This document shows, one piece after another, positions 8,625 through 21,215 of a stretch of 64,000 nucleotides of DNA. How positions within the stretch are numbered: the stretch's first letter is position 1; every line of letters begins with the position of its first letter. The position numbers were made by a program, and so were the translations under genes. The DNA is taken from the NCBI RefSeq assembly GCF_000150955.2, contig NC_011677.1, positions 901,511 through 965,510 on the forward strand. The letters are read 5' to 3'. The notes below the pieces were generated by a model. That model saw only the letters and a program-made list of their open reading frames with translations. It did no database searches and was not told the origin of the DNA. The DNA comes from Phaeodactylum tricornutum CCAP 1055/1 (lineage: Eukaryota; Bacillariophyta; Bacillariophyceae; Surirellales; Neidiaceae).

Positions 8625-11600
8625 TTACACCAGTTCCTTCTCAAAGGCAAGTTCTTCTTCTTCACTGTCAAGGGCCTCACCAGCCTTCATCTTGGCCTTA
8701 ATTTTCTTGATGAGTGCCTTCTCTTCCTTCTTGGACAGCTTCTTTTTGTCCTGCTTGATCTCGATCTTGTTACCGGCCGCATCGGTAACGTCCGTATTGA
8801 TCTGCATTTGATCAGAAATCTTAGAATCCTGCTTCAACATCCAGTCAGCGTCACCCTTGGTCTCGAGGTGACCGGCGTCCATGACCCAGGTTTCGGGACA
8901 CAGCTTGGAAACGAATTCGTTGTTGTGCGAGATGATGATCACTCCACCATCAAACTCCTCAATCGCACCAGCCAGGGCACCTAGCGATTCGCGATCCAGG
9001 TAGTTCGTGGGCTCGTCTAGAATGACAATGTGTGGCTGCATCCACATGGCAGCAGCCAACACAACCTTCACCTTCTGTCCTCCGGACAACGCCGACATAC
9101 GGTAATGGGTACCGAACTCACGTCCCAACCCGCAGCCTTCCAAATGCTCTTCGACATTCTTGGTCGACAAAGGACGGATGAACATACCGGCAGTCTGGGC
9201 AATCTTGAGATCGACAGCCTTCATGGCCTTTTCCCAACCCATCTTCTTGAGGATCTTCGACGACAAATATTCACCCGAGTCAACGGTCGAGCCGGCGTAA
9301 CGGACTTCGTACTCGTATTCTTTGCTCTTGTTCTGTTTACGTCCTCCCATGAGCTCACCCACAACCTTCTTGATCTTCGAAATTTTTCCACTGGCTTCGT
9401 CTACCACCTGAATCTCAAAGGGGGCCTTTTGCAGCTTAATTTCTTCATCGGAAAATTGTAGAGATACCTTGACCAGTGACTCCTTGTCTTCACCATTGTT
9501 GGCAAAACGCCAACGAATGTACTCGTTCGGGGTCTTATCCAAGTGGGATTCAATGTGGTGAAAGGCGTGCTGTGCGACGTAGGCGACACGAGCGTTGGGG
9601 TGCTTCCAGACGTCACCAACTTGCGGCTCAATCTCACCGACCAATAGCTTGATCATTGTTGACTTGCCAGCACCGTTCTCCCCAATACAAGCGATACGGG
9701 AACTGAGTGATACTTGCACAGTAATGTCGAAAAGCGTCGGCTTGTCGTTGACGGGATAGGTGAAGGTGCAGTTGGCCATCTTCATCAAGGCCTTACCCTT
9801 GGACTTGACACCCTCGATCGGTCCCGGCTGGGGAAACTTGAACTTCATCTTGGAGTCGCTCAAGGTAAAGTAGGCACGGGCAGCCGGGTGGGCCTTGACG
9901 TACTCGTCGAGATTTCCTTTGAAAGTGCTGAGCTTCAGGTTGTCGAAAGAAAGAATGTGGGTGCAGCAATCGTTCAAGAGACCGGAATCGTGACTGACAA
10001 TAATCGACGTCACGTTGGTCAATGAGTTCAGGTAGGTCTTCACCCAGGCAACGTTAATGACATCCAAATGGTTGGTAGGTTCGTCGAGCAGAAGAATATC
10101 TGCCTTTTGAAGCATGGCACGCGCCAGGGCCAATTTCATGCGCCATCCTCCACTCAAAGTCGACACGGCGTGGTTAGGCTTGGCCTTGCCGTCTTCGGTG
10201 AAACCAACCGTCGCGAGCACGTTGCGCACTTCTTCCGTGGTAATGCCCAAAGCCTCAATCTTGGGATCGTGTAGAACGTAGTCGACACACGACAAGTGGG
10301 ACTGTTCACCCTGAATATCGGCTTCGACGAATACGGTACGAACCTGACCAGTATCGGGGAATCCCTCGACCTGGTTATTGGCAATGGCTCGCATGAGCGT
10401 GGTCTTTCCGCAATCGTTGGGTCCCAACAGACCGTAGCGCTTACCACGCTTGAGGCGCATTTTGGTGTTGTGCAACAAAATCTTGGTACCGTAGGCGAGT
10501 GTGAAGGTACAGTTGCAAAGTTCCTCGGAGTCGTCCTCGTCTTCATCTTCCTCGGGGACGACCAACATCTTTTCGGCTTCTTCACGGACCTTTTCGATAC
10601 CGGCTTCCACCTTGGCCTTATCCAAATAGTCCACAAACTGCGACGAAACATGCTTGGTCCACTGCACATCTTCCATAAAGTGCAAGTCCATCATTGTGGT
10701 GGCAATGGTCGAGGCTTGCTTGATAACGACCAAGAGGCCTCCTTCCGCATTTTCGGCGCCCAAAGCCTTCTTAAATTCGTCTTCGAGCTTGGAGATATCT
10801 CCTCGGACGGAGAATTGCTTGTCCGCGAGTCCTTTCAGTCGATTCAACTGCGCCACGGCCAGTTCGGTGACTTCGCGGGCCTCGGGGTCGGCAATACTTT
10901 CCGCGTTGGTCTGTAGAGCCGGCAGCAAGAGGGGCAGGAAAGGAGCGGCGTCAAGCGGGTTGTCGACCAGCTTACTCATGTTGTTGATAATAACGGCTGA
11001 CTGACGCTTGGTAGCAATCTGCTTTTCCCGTAGTCCACGCAACAAAAGGGGCACGACCATGGCCAAGGCGGGTGATTCGACCGATTGGACAAAGGTAACT
11101 CCCGCCATCTTGTGCATAATTTCGGGCACTTCCTTGGGCTTGGTGATGGCGACCAAAATTTTGTCCGTCATGTGTTCGATATCGCGGTTCCCAATAACTT
11201 GGAGAGCGGCTTCCATGGCTGCGGTGGCGGCAATCTTGACCTGCTTCTTGGTGTCCCACATACAGGCGGTGACTTCGGGAATGACCTCCGGGAGGGCATC
11301 ACCCAACTGGCGCGGGGCGGTCTTGTTGAACTTGGCGATGCACTTGAGTCCCAACTCCCGGATTTGCCACTTCTTCTCTACGGGAAGCTGGGCAAAGATC
11401 TGGGGCAGCAAAGACTTCATGGCGAACGGATTGATGTTTTCGCAAATGGCAAAGGCCGTTTCTTCGGCGGTATTGCGGACATCTGTATTCTTGGACAAGG
11501 CTTGTTCCAGACCTGCCAACAACAAAAGTCATGAAATGGAACGTGAGAATGCACGTTCGATGCGAGTCGCGCAGAGATTCCACACAGATTCGCTTCCGGT

Positions 11601-11866
11601 GTGAACCAGCCAAAGATGAGTCGTTACTTACAAGCTGTCAAACAGTCCTTGGTGAAGGCTTGTGCGGTAGGGCACTGTTCCACCAAAGTCTTGGTAGTTT
11701 TGAGTGCCACCAAGGCTTCGTCGTCGTCGCTCGAGGCGCAACGAGCGGCCAACACACCAATGTTGGCGGCCAGACCCGACTTTTCGACCCCGTCCTTCTG
11801 GACGGCTTGTACAATACTGTCCACGTCGTCGAGCTTGAGAGCGGCAAATTTGGCTTCCAAAGACAT
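8625..11866 (-). CDS. eEF3: Translation elongation factor 3 (ABC-F type)
   Basis: Two exons on the minus strand, 11866-11632 and 11512-8625. The 119-nt intron starts GTAAGT and ends GGCAG. The product is 1040 residues, the usual eEF3 length. Order: N-terminal HEAT repeats (to about 320), a four-helix region, first ABC cassette (Walker A GPNDCGKTT, signature LSGGWRMKLALARAM, Walker B LLLDEPTNHLD), second ABC cassette (GENGAGKSTMIK, LSGGQKVKVVLAAAM, VILDEPTNYLD) with the chromodomain-like insertion before its signature, and a Lys-rich tail. eEF3 binds the ribosome and drives E-site tRNA release with ATP. It is known from fungi and some algae and absent from animals and plants. Walker A of the first cassette has Asp where Gly is usual (GPNDCGK). 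Confidence 0.96.
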
Positions 11867-14831
11867 GATAATGATGTATTCGTTCCCGTACGTATTCCAA
11901 CAAAAAATCTGTGGCGCAAGCACGACGAGCGTCAGCGTGTATGTGAGTATAAAGTGGGACAGGAAGAGTACCGTGAACAGTGCAAATGACTGGGGAACGA
12001 AAACGCATTCCCACTACCGAAACGACCGACTTTCGACCGTCGCAGCACATTGTCTCCTGTATTCCTACACTGTCCATCAGTAGCAGCGATAGTGTGTATC
12101 CTAGTCCAATCCATAGGTCTTCCTCTCGATCCATTCTTACCTACACGCACCGAAACCGATGGTCCTTTGGAAGAAATATACTATGTGTCCGTGTCGTCGT
12201 TTTGGGTGGGTGGGTGGTGTTGCGTGCAAAAAACTCCTCGTTGCCGTCGCGCCCTTCGAACGGTACTGGGCCTCCGTTTTCGCTGTCCCCAACGTTCCGG
12301 GTGGGGGTTTTCGCGGGTCGCGCGCTGCTGGATGGCGTCGGATGGACGTGAGCGTCGTTCGTCGCACACGTTCGTGATCTCATAACCTGTACCTCCGGAC
12401 CACGTTGACCGCGACGCACTTCCGTCCTAATGTCCGATACGACAAAACATCCGTACGGTATTCACAGTCAAGGACATGCGGGTCGCGCAGACGTACGAGT
12501 ATGGACCAAGCGGAAAGGACGGCGTGTCGTTGGACCGCGGAACGGTACTTTCGAGACCAGTGAGCGAGCTGGAGTTACGGACACGAAACGAGGGAGTACT
12601 GTCTACAACCTGTATTAGTTGTCTAACGATAGAGTCATCAGGCTCACGTTCGTTTTTATTTATTGGTGCGATGGGCCACAGCCAAGCGGGATTATTTTGT
12701 AATCGACCCAAATCGGCTGAAACGGCACTATCCTCGAGGAATCACCAAGTGCAACAAATCTTTCGAAAAGGAGCTAGCAACATTTGTTGGCCACATCCAT
12801 GGATGCCGACGCCACAATCAATCCTACGATACTAGGATCTTCAGCTGAGAAAAAAGGCAGAAAAAACAATTACCGAGTCAGACCCTGTACCACTCAATTG
12901 ATCCAAACCAATCCAACGCCGACCAACGGTCGCAGGGAGCAAGCGAGGACATCAGCGTATACAAATGTATAGAAACTTCGGCACTAAACAGTCGGATGCC
13001 AGTAGTCATAAAAGCATGTTGTATTTTCTTCCCTTGTCCCCTGCTTGCCCTCGTCCATATCGCCGCAACCCTTTTCCAAACCACAAACCCATCAGACAGT
13101 ACGAATAACAACAGTAGTCTTCTCATAACGCCATAAAGCGTTCTGAAGGTGTCCTAAGATGGGAGTCTTCATCTGGGTTGCTTGGTTTTGGGGCTGCGGG
13201 TTCGCGGTGTCCCGATCGGTCGCTGGAGGAAGACGCAGCATCCCGCCGGGTCGTTCGTTTTCGTTGACACCCCACACACACACAAATCTTCTCAAACTCC
13301 TGAGCTCCAACACGATGCCCCCCGGTACCACTCACTATTGCAAGACCTCACAGATTTTGTCGACATACTGGATTCAGTCTCATTATATCAGTATACTTTG
13401 GTTCGTTCATTGTGGTTTGGTGGGGGGTATACGTGAATCAGAACTCGAGATAGCGGCATTTTGCGTAACTTCATTTTGACCCAAAGGTTTCCTTTCTCTT
13501 ACATTCACACTCGTCGTCGATAGTAAGTACAAGAAACTTACCAAAAGTTACACTTCACGCAGAGACGATCCCAGCCTTTGCAAGGCCTCGTACGTTGCCT
13601 GACTGTGAGTGCCCTTGAGCGACTTTCGTCGTAGAAAAACACATCGTTATCTGGATTATGTAGAGTATCCCATTATAATTTCAGCCTCTGGACGAGCTTG
13701 ATCCTAATCAGGATGCATGCTTCCAACTGGTAAGACCTCATGACAAATATGTTGGGTGCGAGGCGATCAAAGCACTTCTGGAATAGTTGTGTGGTTGAGG
13801 AGCACGGCCCGTGATGTGGGGAGTGTCGTGCGTTAATTTCTAGTCGAATGGATCCGTTTCGATTCCGTATTCGACTGTATCGATCGCGACCAAGTACCGC
13901 TACGAGGGATCTGACTTGGCAAACCTACCGGTACTGATAATTCAGGGTTTAACTTCCTAATATTTCCACCAAATGCTCTTGTTTGGTTGTGTTTCCTGGT
14001 AACAAGTCCCAGAGCTTTTTTAGGCGACCACTCGCACCATATCATGCTATTTTATAAAGGCGAATGGTTTGTTTAGCGTGATTTTACGTATCTCAGTGTC
14101 GGTCGCTCCTATCGCCCTTTGTTTGGAAACGTAGCTGTCCGGAACATCAGGTCCGGAAGCGTTACTTGCCAGCAAACACTGATAGATTCCTACGTGACAC
14201 GATGTGGAGGCACTGAGACGCCTATTGGACAAAGCGGCCCATTTTGCGTTTCTTTGGATATAGCTTACGATGAATAGCGAAATGTGGCAACAGCTTACTG
14301 TTTGATTGCTCACAGTCAGCAAACACCCAAGACCTGCTGGTTACGAGCGTGGTATGCGAGAAGGCATTGCGTCAGAGATCCAAAGAGAGCAGCAGCAGAT
14401 AGCAGAAGTAATAAAGTGACGCGTGATGGCTGCTGAGTTGGCAAGAGTACGGATCGCCACCTCCATGTCAGCAGGTGGGAAACGATGGTGTTCAACTTAT
14501 GCAGATCCGATTGCAGTGAGTGATACTGGTTTGAAAACCTGGCTCTTAATTGTTAATGATTTCGACAATTCATTGAAAAAGCAGCTGTTGTTGAACTAAC
14601 ACGTCAACTTTCTGCTGTCTCGAGTACCGGATAGAAGAATTGGAGTTCAGTATTGGAGATTCCCTGTCTTAGTTTAGTGTCTTTTATATCACTACCACAG
14701 AGCCAAAAAAGCATTCGAAAACATCAACTCTTCTCATTTTCTGGGACGAATACGTGGTGACCGAGGGCTAGCGGGATGCTTGGCTGGTTGGCCTTGATAA
14801 TAGGGACTATCCTGTTGAGATAGAAGATCCA
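11867..14831. other. Long intergenic region, no gene recognised
   Basis: Almost 3 kb between the eEF3 start and the Y14 gene. Many overlapping short frames occur on both strands (12-13.4 kb) but none has a recognisable domain, splice-consistent partner or targeting signal. Three TXA-CTG/CAG-TXA nonamers lie at 12462-12470, 13600-13608 and 14310-14318. An unrecognised small gene or a long 5' UTR cannot be excluded. Confidence 0.4.
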
Positions 14832-15248
14832 ATGTCGGCTTCAGATCGGCGAGAGGGAACAAGACATGGTGACAGTGGTCAAAATCAGGAAAGTTCGGAT
14901 GACGGTGACGGATCGACACATTCCATTCTCCGATATGGACCACAGAAGTCCGTGGACGGGTGGGTTATCTTTGTTACGGGTCTACACGAAGAGAGCCAAG
15001 AAGACGATATCATAGATATGTTTTCCGAACACGGCCAAGTCAAAGACTTTAAGCTGAGCTACAACCGCCGGACGGGCCAAGTGATAGGGTACGCTATGAT
15101 CGAATACGCACGGCAATCTGAAGCGCAAGACACAATCAACAACTTCCACGGAAAGAGGTTTTTAGGCAAAACCATAAGCGTGCACTGGGCCTTTGTCAAG
15201 CCATCGGTGGTGGGGGAATCGACGCTCAGCGACATTGATGGGCGATGA
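14832..15248 (+). CDS. RBM8A: RNA-binding protein Y14/RBM8A, exon-junction complex core
   Basis: 138 residues, no intron. An acidic, Ser-rich N-terminus (1-35) leads into YGPQKSVDGW, the conserved Y14 entry sequence, and one RRM (about 46-125). The RRM shows RNP2 VIFVTGL and the RNP1-equivalent GYAMIEY. It ends with SVHWAFVKPS, as in animal Y14. In other eukaryotes Y14 pairs with Mago and locks the exon-junction complex on spliced mRNA. The basic C-terminal RS tail of plant/animal versions is nearly absent here. Confidence 0.9.
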   Translation: MSASDRREGTRHGDSGQNQESSDDGDGSTHSILRYGPQKSVDGWVIFVTGLHEESQEDDIIDMFSEHGQVKDFKLSYNRRTGQVIGYAMIEYARQSEAQDTINNFHGKRFLGKTISVHWAFVKPSVVGESTLSDIDGR

Positions 15249-15463
15249 CAGGAATACCGCTCCTGCTACAAACCGCGTACAGAGACAGTGCATCGACATA
15301 CGTTTCTGTCGACCACTTTTCTGGGCGCTGAATGATCCTTCTTTAAAGAGAACGAAATCAGGATCAAATTAATGGCAACAAGCTATGTACTCGTAAAATA
15401 GAAAGACGTCTAACCTCTGTGTAAAAGCTACTTTTGTTTCTTCACGGCCACCAATGAAATTCC

Positions 15464-18400
15464 TTAGCGCCAACGACTGTTGCCGTCCGAAGGGGGCCCA
15501 CGACGATCGTTGTAGCTACCACTCCCTGCGCCGCCACGACGATCTCCTCCGTATGCGCCTCCTCTACGATCGTCTCCTTCTCTACGATCGTCTCCACCTC
15601 TGCGATCGTCTCCACCTCTGCGATCATCTCCACCTCTGCGATCATCTCCACCTCTGCGATCATCTCCACCTCTACGATAATCACCACTTCGGTCGCCACC
15701 ACCGCGCCAGCCACCGCCTCGATCGTCCGAACGGCCTTCATAACGTCCACCTCCAGGGTAGGATCCGGCACCACCAAATCGACTGGGGCGGTCTTCTCCA
15801 CCGCCGCCACCACGTTCGCCACCGCTAGCCAAGCGTTGTGATGGAGGAATGTACTTGGCAGGACCTGCCTTTTTTCGACGCTCTTCCTCCATTCGTTCGT
15901 CTTCTGCCCGCCGGCGCTCTTCCTCTTTGGCTTCTCGCTCCCGGCGAGCCTCATCTTTCTTGCGCTTCTCCTCCTCTTCCTTCCGGCGAGCTTCTTCCTC
16001 TGCCTCACGGGCAGCTTCGGCAGCCATAAGCTTCTCCTCCGCTGCTTTCCGCTTGCGAGCTCGGGAAATTTTGGCCTTTTCGGCTTCCATTTCTGCCTCT
16101 TCTTCGGCTCTTTGGCAAATTACGTCATGCTCGGCTTGGCGTCCCACCATTACGGAGTTTTCAAACTCAGAGCAGTAGGCAAAGACGTTGTGGGATTCCA
16201 ACACAGCCTTGTCTTTCACATCGGCTTCCCATTGCAACTTAGCCTTTTGCGCCTTCTCGATGTTCTCTTGTTCGTACCGCTCCTTGTCCAATTTCGTCTT
16301 TTCTTCGTACTTCTTCTTGATCAGAGGCAGTTCCTCGATACGAATCGCCCGGACCAAATAATCCAGTTTCTTGGCCGTCTCACGAGTTTTGCGTTCGGCT
16401 TCCTCACGTTCCTTGTTGATCTTTGCTTCGTGCTCCCGCTGCAAGGCTTCCGTATCGATCTTGGCGATTTGCTCTTCCGAAATATCCTCCGTCTTTTTTC
16501 CCATGGCGGCCAGAAACCGTTTCTTCTCTTGATTGTCCAACTCTTGTTGAATTTTGCGCTGCTTTTCAATCTCGCGCAAGCGCTGTTCCCGCACGATGCG
16601 CTGTTCTTCTTCGGCCTTACGCGCTGCTTCCTCTTCCGCCTTGACACGGGCTTCTTGCTTAGACTTTTCTTGCGCTACTCGTTCGGTTTCTTCTTTGCGC
16701 GTTTCGATCAAGTTTTTACGTTCCAGCACGGCCGCGTGTTCGGCGTGGAGATTTTCGCGGACCGATTGGTACGTGGACAGTCGGGACTGCAACACGCTTT
16801 GCCGATCCGGTGGGGTCAGAACGTTGGACACGGCCTGTAGCTGCTTCGATAAGTTTACCAGCTGCGAGCGCATTGCGTCCGATTCCAGTTGCACGTTACC
16901 GAAACGTAGACAGCCGGCACGGTGATCCAGACGCACAGCCAGCGTTTTTGAACTCGTGACGATGGTCTTTTCCACCTGTTCGAAGCTCAGATCGAGACCA
17001 GACGTGAGAGATTTCAAATGATCCATTGATACCGTGTGGTAAGCTGCCGACAAGTTGCGAATGAGTTTCAGTAACAGCACGTTGGTGATGGGCTTAACGT
17101 AGCGACCCAAGGTCGTGTCATCGACGTCGTCGTTCTTGACATCGTTAGACGTGGTGGCCCCGAGCTCTTGCTGCAGCTGTTCCAAAAGCGGCTTGGCCTT
17201 TTGAACCATAATAAGCGGATCGTTGGTTTCTTCCAAAAGCTCGTAGAGTTCTCTCAAGTAGGCCGGAGCCTGTTCCAGAATCCCCTTGCTACGGATTTCC
17301 GCCAGCAAGGCGTCGCGGGTCGGGTTGCGCGTATGAAAGCCCAACAAGGTAGCCATGCGGGCCATTTTTTGCTTCACTATCCCGTCTTCGACCGTGGTGG
17401 CAATAGTATGTTGGTTGGAATGCGAGGCCTTGCTTTCGTTCGCGGGGACGGAAGGGATGCACAAGGCGGCCAATAGGACGGCCGACGCCTGCATACGCTT
17501 CGTGTCTTCCGACATGCCACGATTGAACTCTTTGCACAAGGTATAGTACTTGTACCAGGCAAAGGCGTGGAAAAGGTAATTTTCCGAAACCCAAAACAGG
17601 GTCGTGAGCTTTTCGTAGTAGGATGCCATGAGCTTGGCCTTGGGTGCGGGCACGTCGGGATTGTGCTTGCGACGAGCCTGGCTGATTTGGAGAATATTGA
17701 AAATATCCTCGCATGTCCGGAATCCTTCGGTGTAGCGGTGCAGGACGCTGGCGGTTTCGAGCTGTATGAAGCGCGTTTGTAGGTGCAACTCGATCGATTC
17801 CGTAGTCCAACCTTCCCAACCGCGGACCTAATGGCGCAAACGCGAGACCCACCAAAGTTTAAGAGCAGTGTGAGTGCACCGTTTCGGGGGATTGTCGAGC
17901 GAAAGGTCAATTCGTGGCATACGTACCTTGTTGTTGGTTTTTCCGTCATCGTTGGCGTCGAGATTGCCGTACTGGCGCAGATTGCCGAGATGGAGTCTGA
18001 GCATGTCACAAAGATTCCTAAACTCCATTCGACGTTTGTAATCTTGACAGAACTGCAAGGCGCTCTGTGCCGCAAAGTGGTAGACGTGTTCTAGTTTGGA
18101 GTTGGATCGCAAAATGTCCAGAACGGCTCGGTAGGTTTCCCAGAGAAACTTGAGGGACGGCACGAGGAGGGCGGAATCGCGTTGCGATTTGGCCGGGTCC
18201 GTGGACATGGTGGATAGCAAGATTGCCTGCGGAGAAGCCCGGAAACCGTCTTCGTCGTCGCCATTCCCATTCTCTTCCAAAATCTGATCCTGCTGGGCGT
18301 CCGCGGAAGCTTTGGCTTCGGTACACTTTTTCTCCGCCGCGGTGAGTAAGTAGCGAATCACCTTTTCCAACGATCCCGGAGCCTGTGTTTGACTCAAATT

Positions 18401-18631
18401 ACGGTACTGATGCAGACCATCTTTGGCTTCGCGTGTTTTGTACAGCTTGAGGCAGAGATCAACGTACACGATCATGATTTGTTCAAAGGCTGGACTCCAG
18501 GTACGATGACGGCGTGAGGATAGCACTTCGTGCAACATGGCCAAGGCGGCGTCGTCCTGATGGATGCCTTCGAGTTCCTGCGCGCGTCGCAAGGCCAACT
18601 CGGGCTTGTGGAAAAAGTTGGAAGTCGCCAT
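15464..18631 (-). CDS. eIF3a: Translation initiation factor eIF3 subunit a
   Basis: Two exons on the minus strand: 18631-17927 and 17827-15464, with a 99-nt intron (GTACGT...TTAG). The junction gives KTNNK-VRGWEGWTTESIELHLQTRF. Product 1022 residues. It opens MATSNFFHKPELALRRAQEL, the eIF3a N-terminus. The PCI module lies at about 330-545 (ending DLSFEQVEKTIV...LRFGNV). A long Lys/Glu/Arg-rich coiled coil follows, then a Gly/Arg tail with about seven RRGGDD hexapeptides (15552-15683). eIF3a is the scaffold of the eIF3 complex on the 40S subunit. The tail parallels the decapeptide repeats of animal eIF3a. Confidence 0.95.
15552..15683 (-). repeat. 18-bp coding minisatellite in the eIF3a tail
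   Basis: About seven head-to-tail copies of an 18-nt unit encode RRGGDD hexapeptides with small variants (RREGDD, YRRGGD). Adjacent units are nearly identical at the nucleotide level, so copy number could vary between alleles. The unit length divisible by 3 keeps the frame whatever the copy number. Confidence 0.85.
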
Positions 18632-19271
18632 GATGACGATAACGATACTACACACCGACGATGATAACACCAGCCAGTCTTCTCGACGACCAAGGGATCC
18701 TTTGACTAAAACGCACGGGTGTAGGTGTGTGGAGTAGGATTGTCTCGCGGTTCCGGAATTCCCGGGAGGATGGCACAAGGCAGGAAGAGAATACGGTACG
18801 GCGTCTCACTCAAGAGTCAAAGCAGAAGCAAGCGACGACGGACCATCACCGGACCGGACGGGAAAGCAAACCAATCTGGGGTGCGCAGGAATGGAGCGCA
18901 TAACCCAAGCGAGCATCCCCTAACCCTCTTGATAATGTGAGGGTGGGAATGACTACATTTCCGGGTTTCAGTCTTGTATTCCGGATAGAGTTCGCGATTG
19001 TTCGATACCGAAGTGAAGGCCTCGGGACACGGACGATTTCCGGGCTGGCTCGTGTTACGGTCTTTTTCAAACAACGACGGGAGTAAACGGCAACGAAAGT
19101 GTCCGTTTGCGCCGCGCATCTAACCGTGCTGCTGCGGTATCAATCTCACAATCAGTCCGTACTACATACGCACCTTGCTACAGACTGGGGAACGACGGGA
19201 CACACAAGGCTACTCTAGGATATCCGAACACTCTCTTGTTCATCGTCAAATACTACACTTTTAACATCACC
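18632..19271. other. Divergent promoter region, eIF3a / PRA1
   Basis: A 640-nt spacer between the start codons of eIF3a (minus) and the PRA1 gene (plus), holding both promoters and 5' UTRs. Short frames on either strand have no recognisable content. Confidence 0.5.
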
Positions 19272-20278
19272 ATGTCTTCCTATCAAGGACTCAACTCGGA
19301 CGATACAGCGTCGTCGACTGCGGCAACGGCCTCGTCCATTATGGGACTCATGAATTCGGCGTAAGTACCGCTGCGCCAACCGAAGGACGGTCATTGACCA
19401 CTGGGGGCTTGCTTCTGGATCGTGATAAGAGAGCGGAATCGTTCCAGAGACAGAGCTTTGGGTATTTTCGTGTGTGTCTGCGTTTGTGAATGTGTGTGTG
19501 TGTGCCATAATGTGCGCTTTACATGTTCGTCGAGCTCACGCTGTACATTGCGGACTATTCCTTTCTCGGATTATCACAGCAAAGAGAAATGGAACGCGTC
19601 CGGAGCCAACGAGGCTGTTGGTCGCGTTTCGGCAAAGATTCCCGAAAGTACCAAGAACTACGTCGGTACCCTCTTTTCCCGTGAGCAGTTGCGGTCCGTC
19701 ACGGTCTATTTCGGAATTGGCGAAGAGCGACCCTTTTACGTGGAGAAGACCCCTTCACTGCTCGTAGAACGTCTGCGCCACAATTTCACTTTTTTCTACC
19801 TCAACTACATGCTCTTGACGGCGGTCTTTTTCTGTCTCACCCTGTTCATCAGTCCTACCGCTATTATTGGTATGGCTATTCTCGCAGCAGGATGGATGTG
19901 GGTGATCAAAATGAGCTCCTCGGGAAGTTTGAACTTGGCGGGTAGGTGTTTCGGAACGTTCCCGTTGTTATACAGACTCCCCTTTGAACCTGGTATCAAG
20001 ACTCACCCAATTTGCAATTTCTACTTTTGGTTGTAGGGATTAAGATTCCGCAAAAAACAGCGACGATTCTCATGACAGTCATATCGGTATTTTCGCTTAT
20101 TTATTTGCTCAGCAACGTCTTTTGGTACACCCTGTTTTGGTCCGGCTTATTTGCCTGTATCCACGCCTTTTTGCGGGACGCTTCGCTGCACAAGGACATG
20201 GGCGATCAAGTCGCAATGGAAGGTGATCTGGCTCTGGGATCCAGCGAAGACACGTCCTTTCTCAATGATGAAGTATAA
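19272..20278 (+). CDS. PRA1-family (prenylated Rab acceptor) membrane protein
   Basis: Three exons: 19272-19360, 19580-19941, 20037-20278. Introns are 219 and 95 nt with GTAAGT/CAG and GTAGGT/TAG borders. Product 230 residues. After a Ser/Thr/Ala-rich head come PFYVEKTPSLLVERLRHNFTFFYLNY and four hydrophobic segments arranged as two pairs, the PRA1/YIP3 layout. The tail is acidic (DLALGSSEDTSFLNDEV). The family acts in ER-Golgi and endosomal Rab trafficking. The first intron contains a long GT-rich run (about 19470-19503). Confidence 0.88.
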
Positions 20279-20546
20279 TCATGTTGGCGCCTGCCGCGTG
20301 GCGACCCCAACGCCTTTTTAACTCTACACTACGTACGTGAGCTTTTTTTAGATTGCGCCACGCTTTTTTCTCGTATTGTTCGTTCACAGAATCCGTTTGA
20401 ACACTTGTCTCGGGATGATTATAGGTTGCTCGCAAGCGAACTTTTTTGATTGCGTGGCAGCGTTTGTTCCCGAACGATTGAGGAATGATGTTACCGGCGT
20501 GGAGCGTCTCAGCAGTTCTTTACAGTGATTTGACTGCTTTCCAGTT

Positions 20547-20879
20547 TCATTGCTGCTTCGGACGAGCAGCGCGTGATTGCAAAAGGGCCAGATCGGCCCG
20601 GAGTTGGGACCGAAGCTCGTGCAGTTCTTGGACTCGCGCGGCGAGGTCAGCGTATGACTGCCCACGTTCCTCCGTGTGTACGAGCTGGTGCCGGACCAGA
20701 TCAACGGGACACGCCTCGTTCTGGCGTTGACGCCCGCAAAATTTCACACCGGCGACAATGATAATACTCAGACCGACAACGGACCAAAGCAGGTTCCGTG
20801 CGACGAGCCAAAGCTCCTCAAACTCGACGGTCCTTTGGCGATTCATCGTGCATGTCTTCGTTACGCCGTTCAATTCCAT
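20547..20879 (-). CDS. Small single-pass membrane protein with coiled coil
   Basis: 110 residues, unrecognised. Residues 28-48 (NLLWSVVGLSIIIVAGVKF) form a clear transmembrane helix. Residues 65-105 are rich in Leu, Arg, Glu and Gln with heptad character and would form a short coiled coil. This organisation supports a real gene, but the frame could instead be an exon of something larger; I find no partner exon. A second ATG 12 codons in is an alternative start. Confidence 0.45.
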   Translation of the reverse strand: MELNGVTKTCTMNRQRTVEFEELWLVARNLLWSVVGLSIIIVAGVKFCGRQRQNEACPVDLVRHQLVHTEERGQSYADLAARVQELHELRSQLRADLALLQSRAARPKQQ

Positions 20880-21215
20880 ACCTAGGGCTTGCCAGATTCG
20901 GAATGCGATGAGAGCGCTCCTTCACGTTCGCTCTCTTTCTAATTCGTAGATTCATTTCCAGAGATGGTCTTGGTATTGAGCAAGTTCGACTACATTAAGG
21001 TGCTTCAACCACCATCTTAAATCAACCTTGAGGGATGCGAAAATCCTGGAACCGACAGTTGACAGTCACAATAAAAGCGATCGGGAAAGAGTCCTCGATC
21101 GGGACTCAATATAGAAACGGGATATGAAATCTCAGACGAATCACACGTTGAAGCTCTTCCCTCACTGTCACACAATTTCCATTTTGCCTCATTCTTCGTT
21201 TGTGTCTCTGAAACG

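Noticed and set aside
15552-15683. Regular short repeats that might be read as a CRISPR-like array
   Set aside because: They are back-to-back 18-nt units without spacers and encode the RRGGDD tail of eIF3a.
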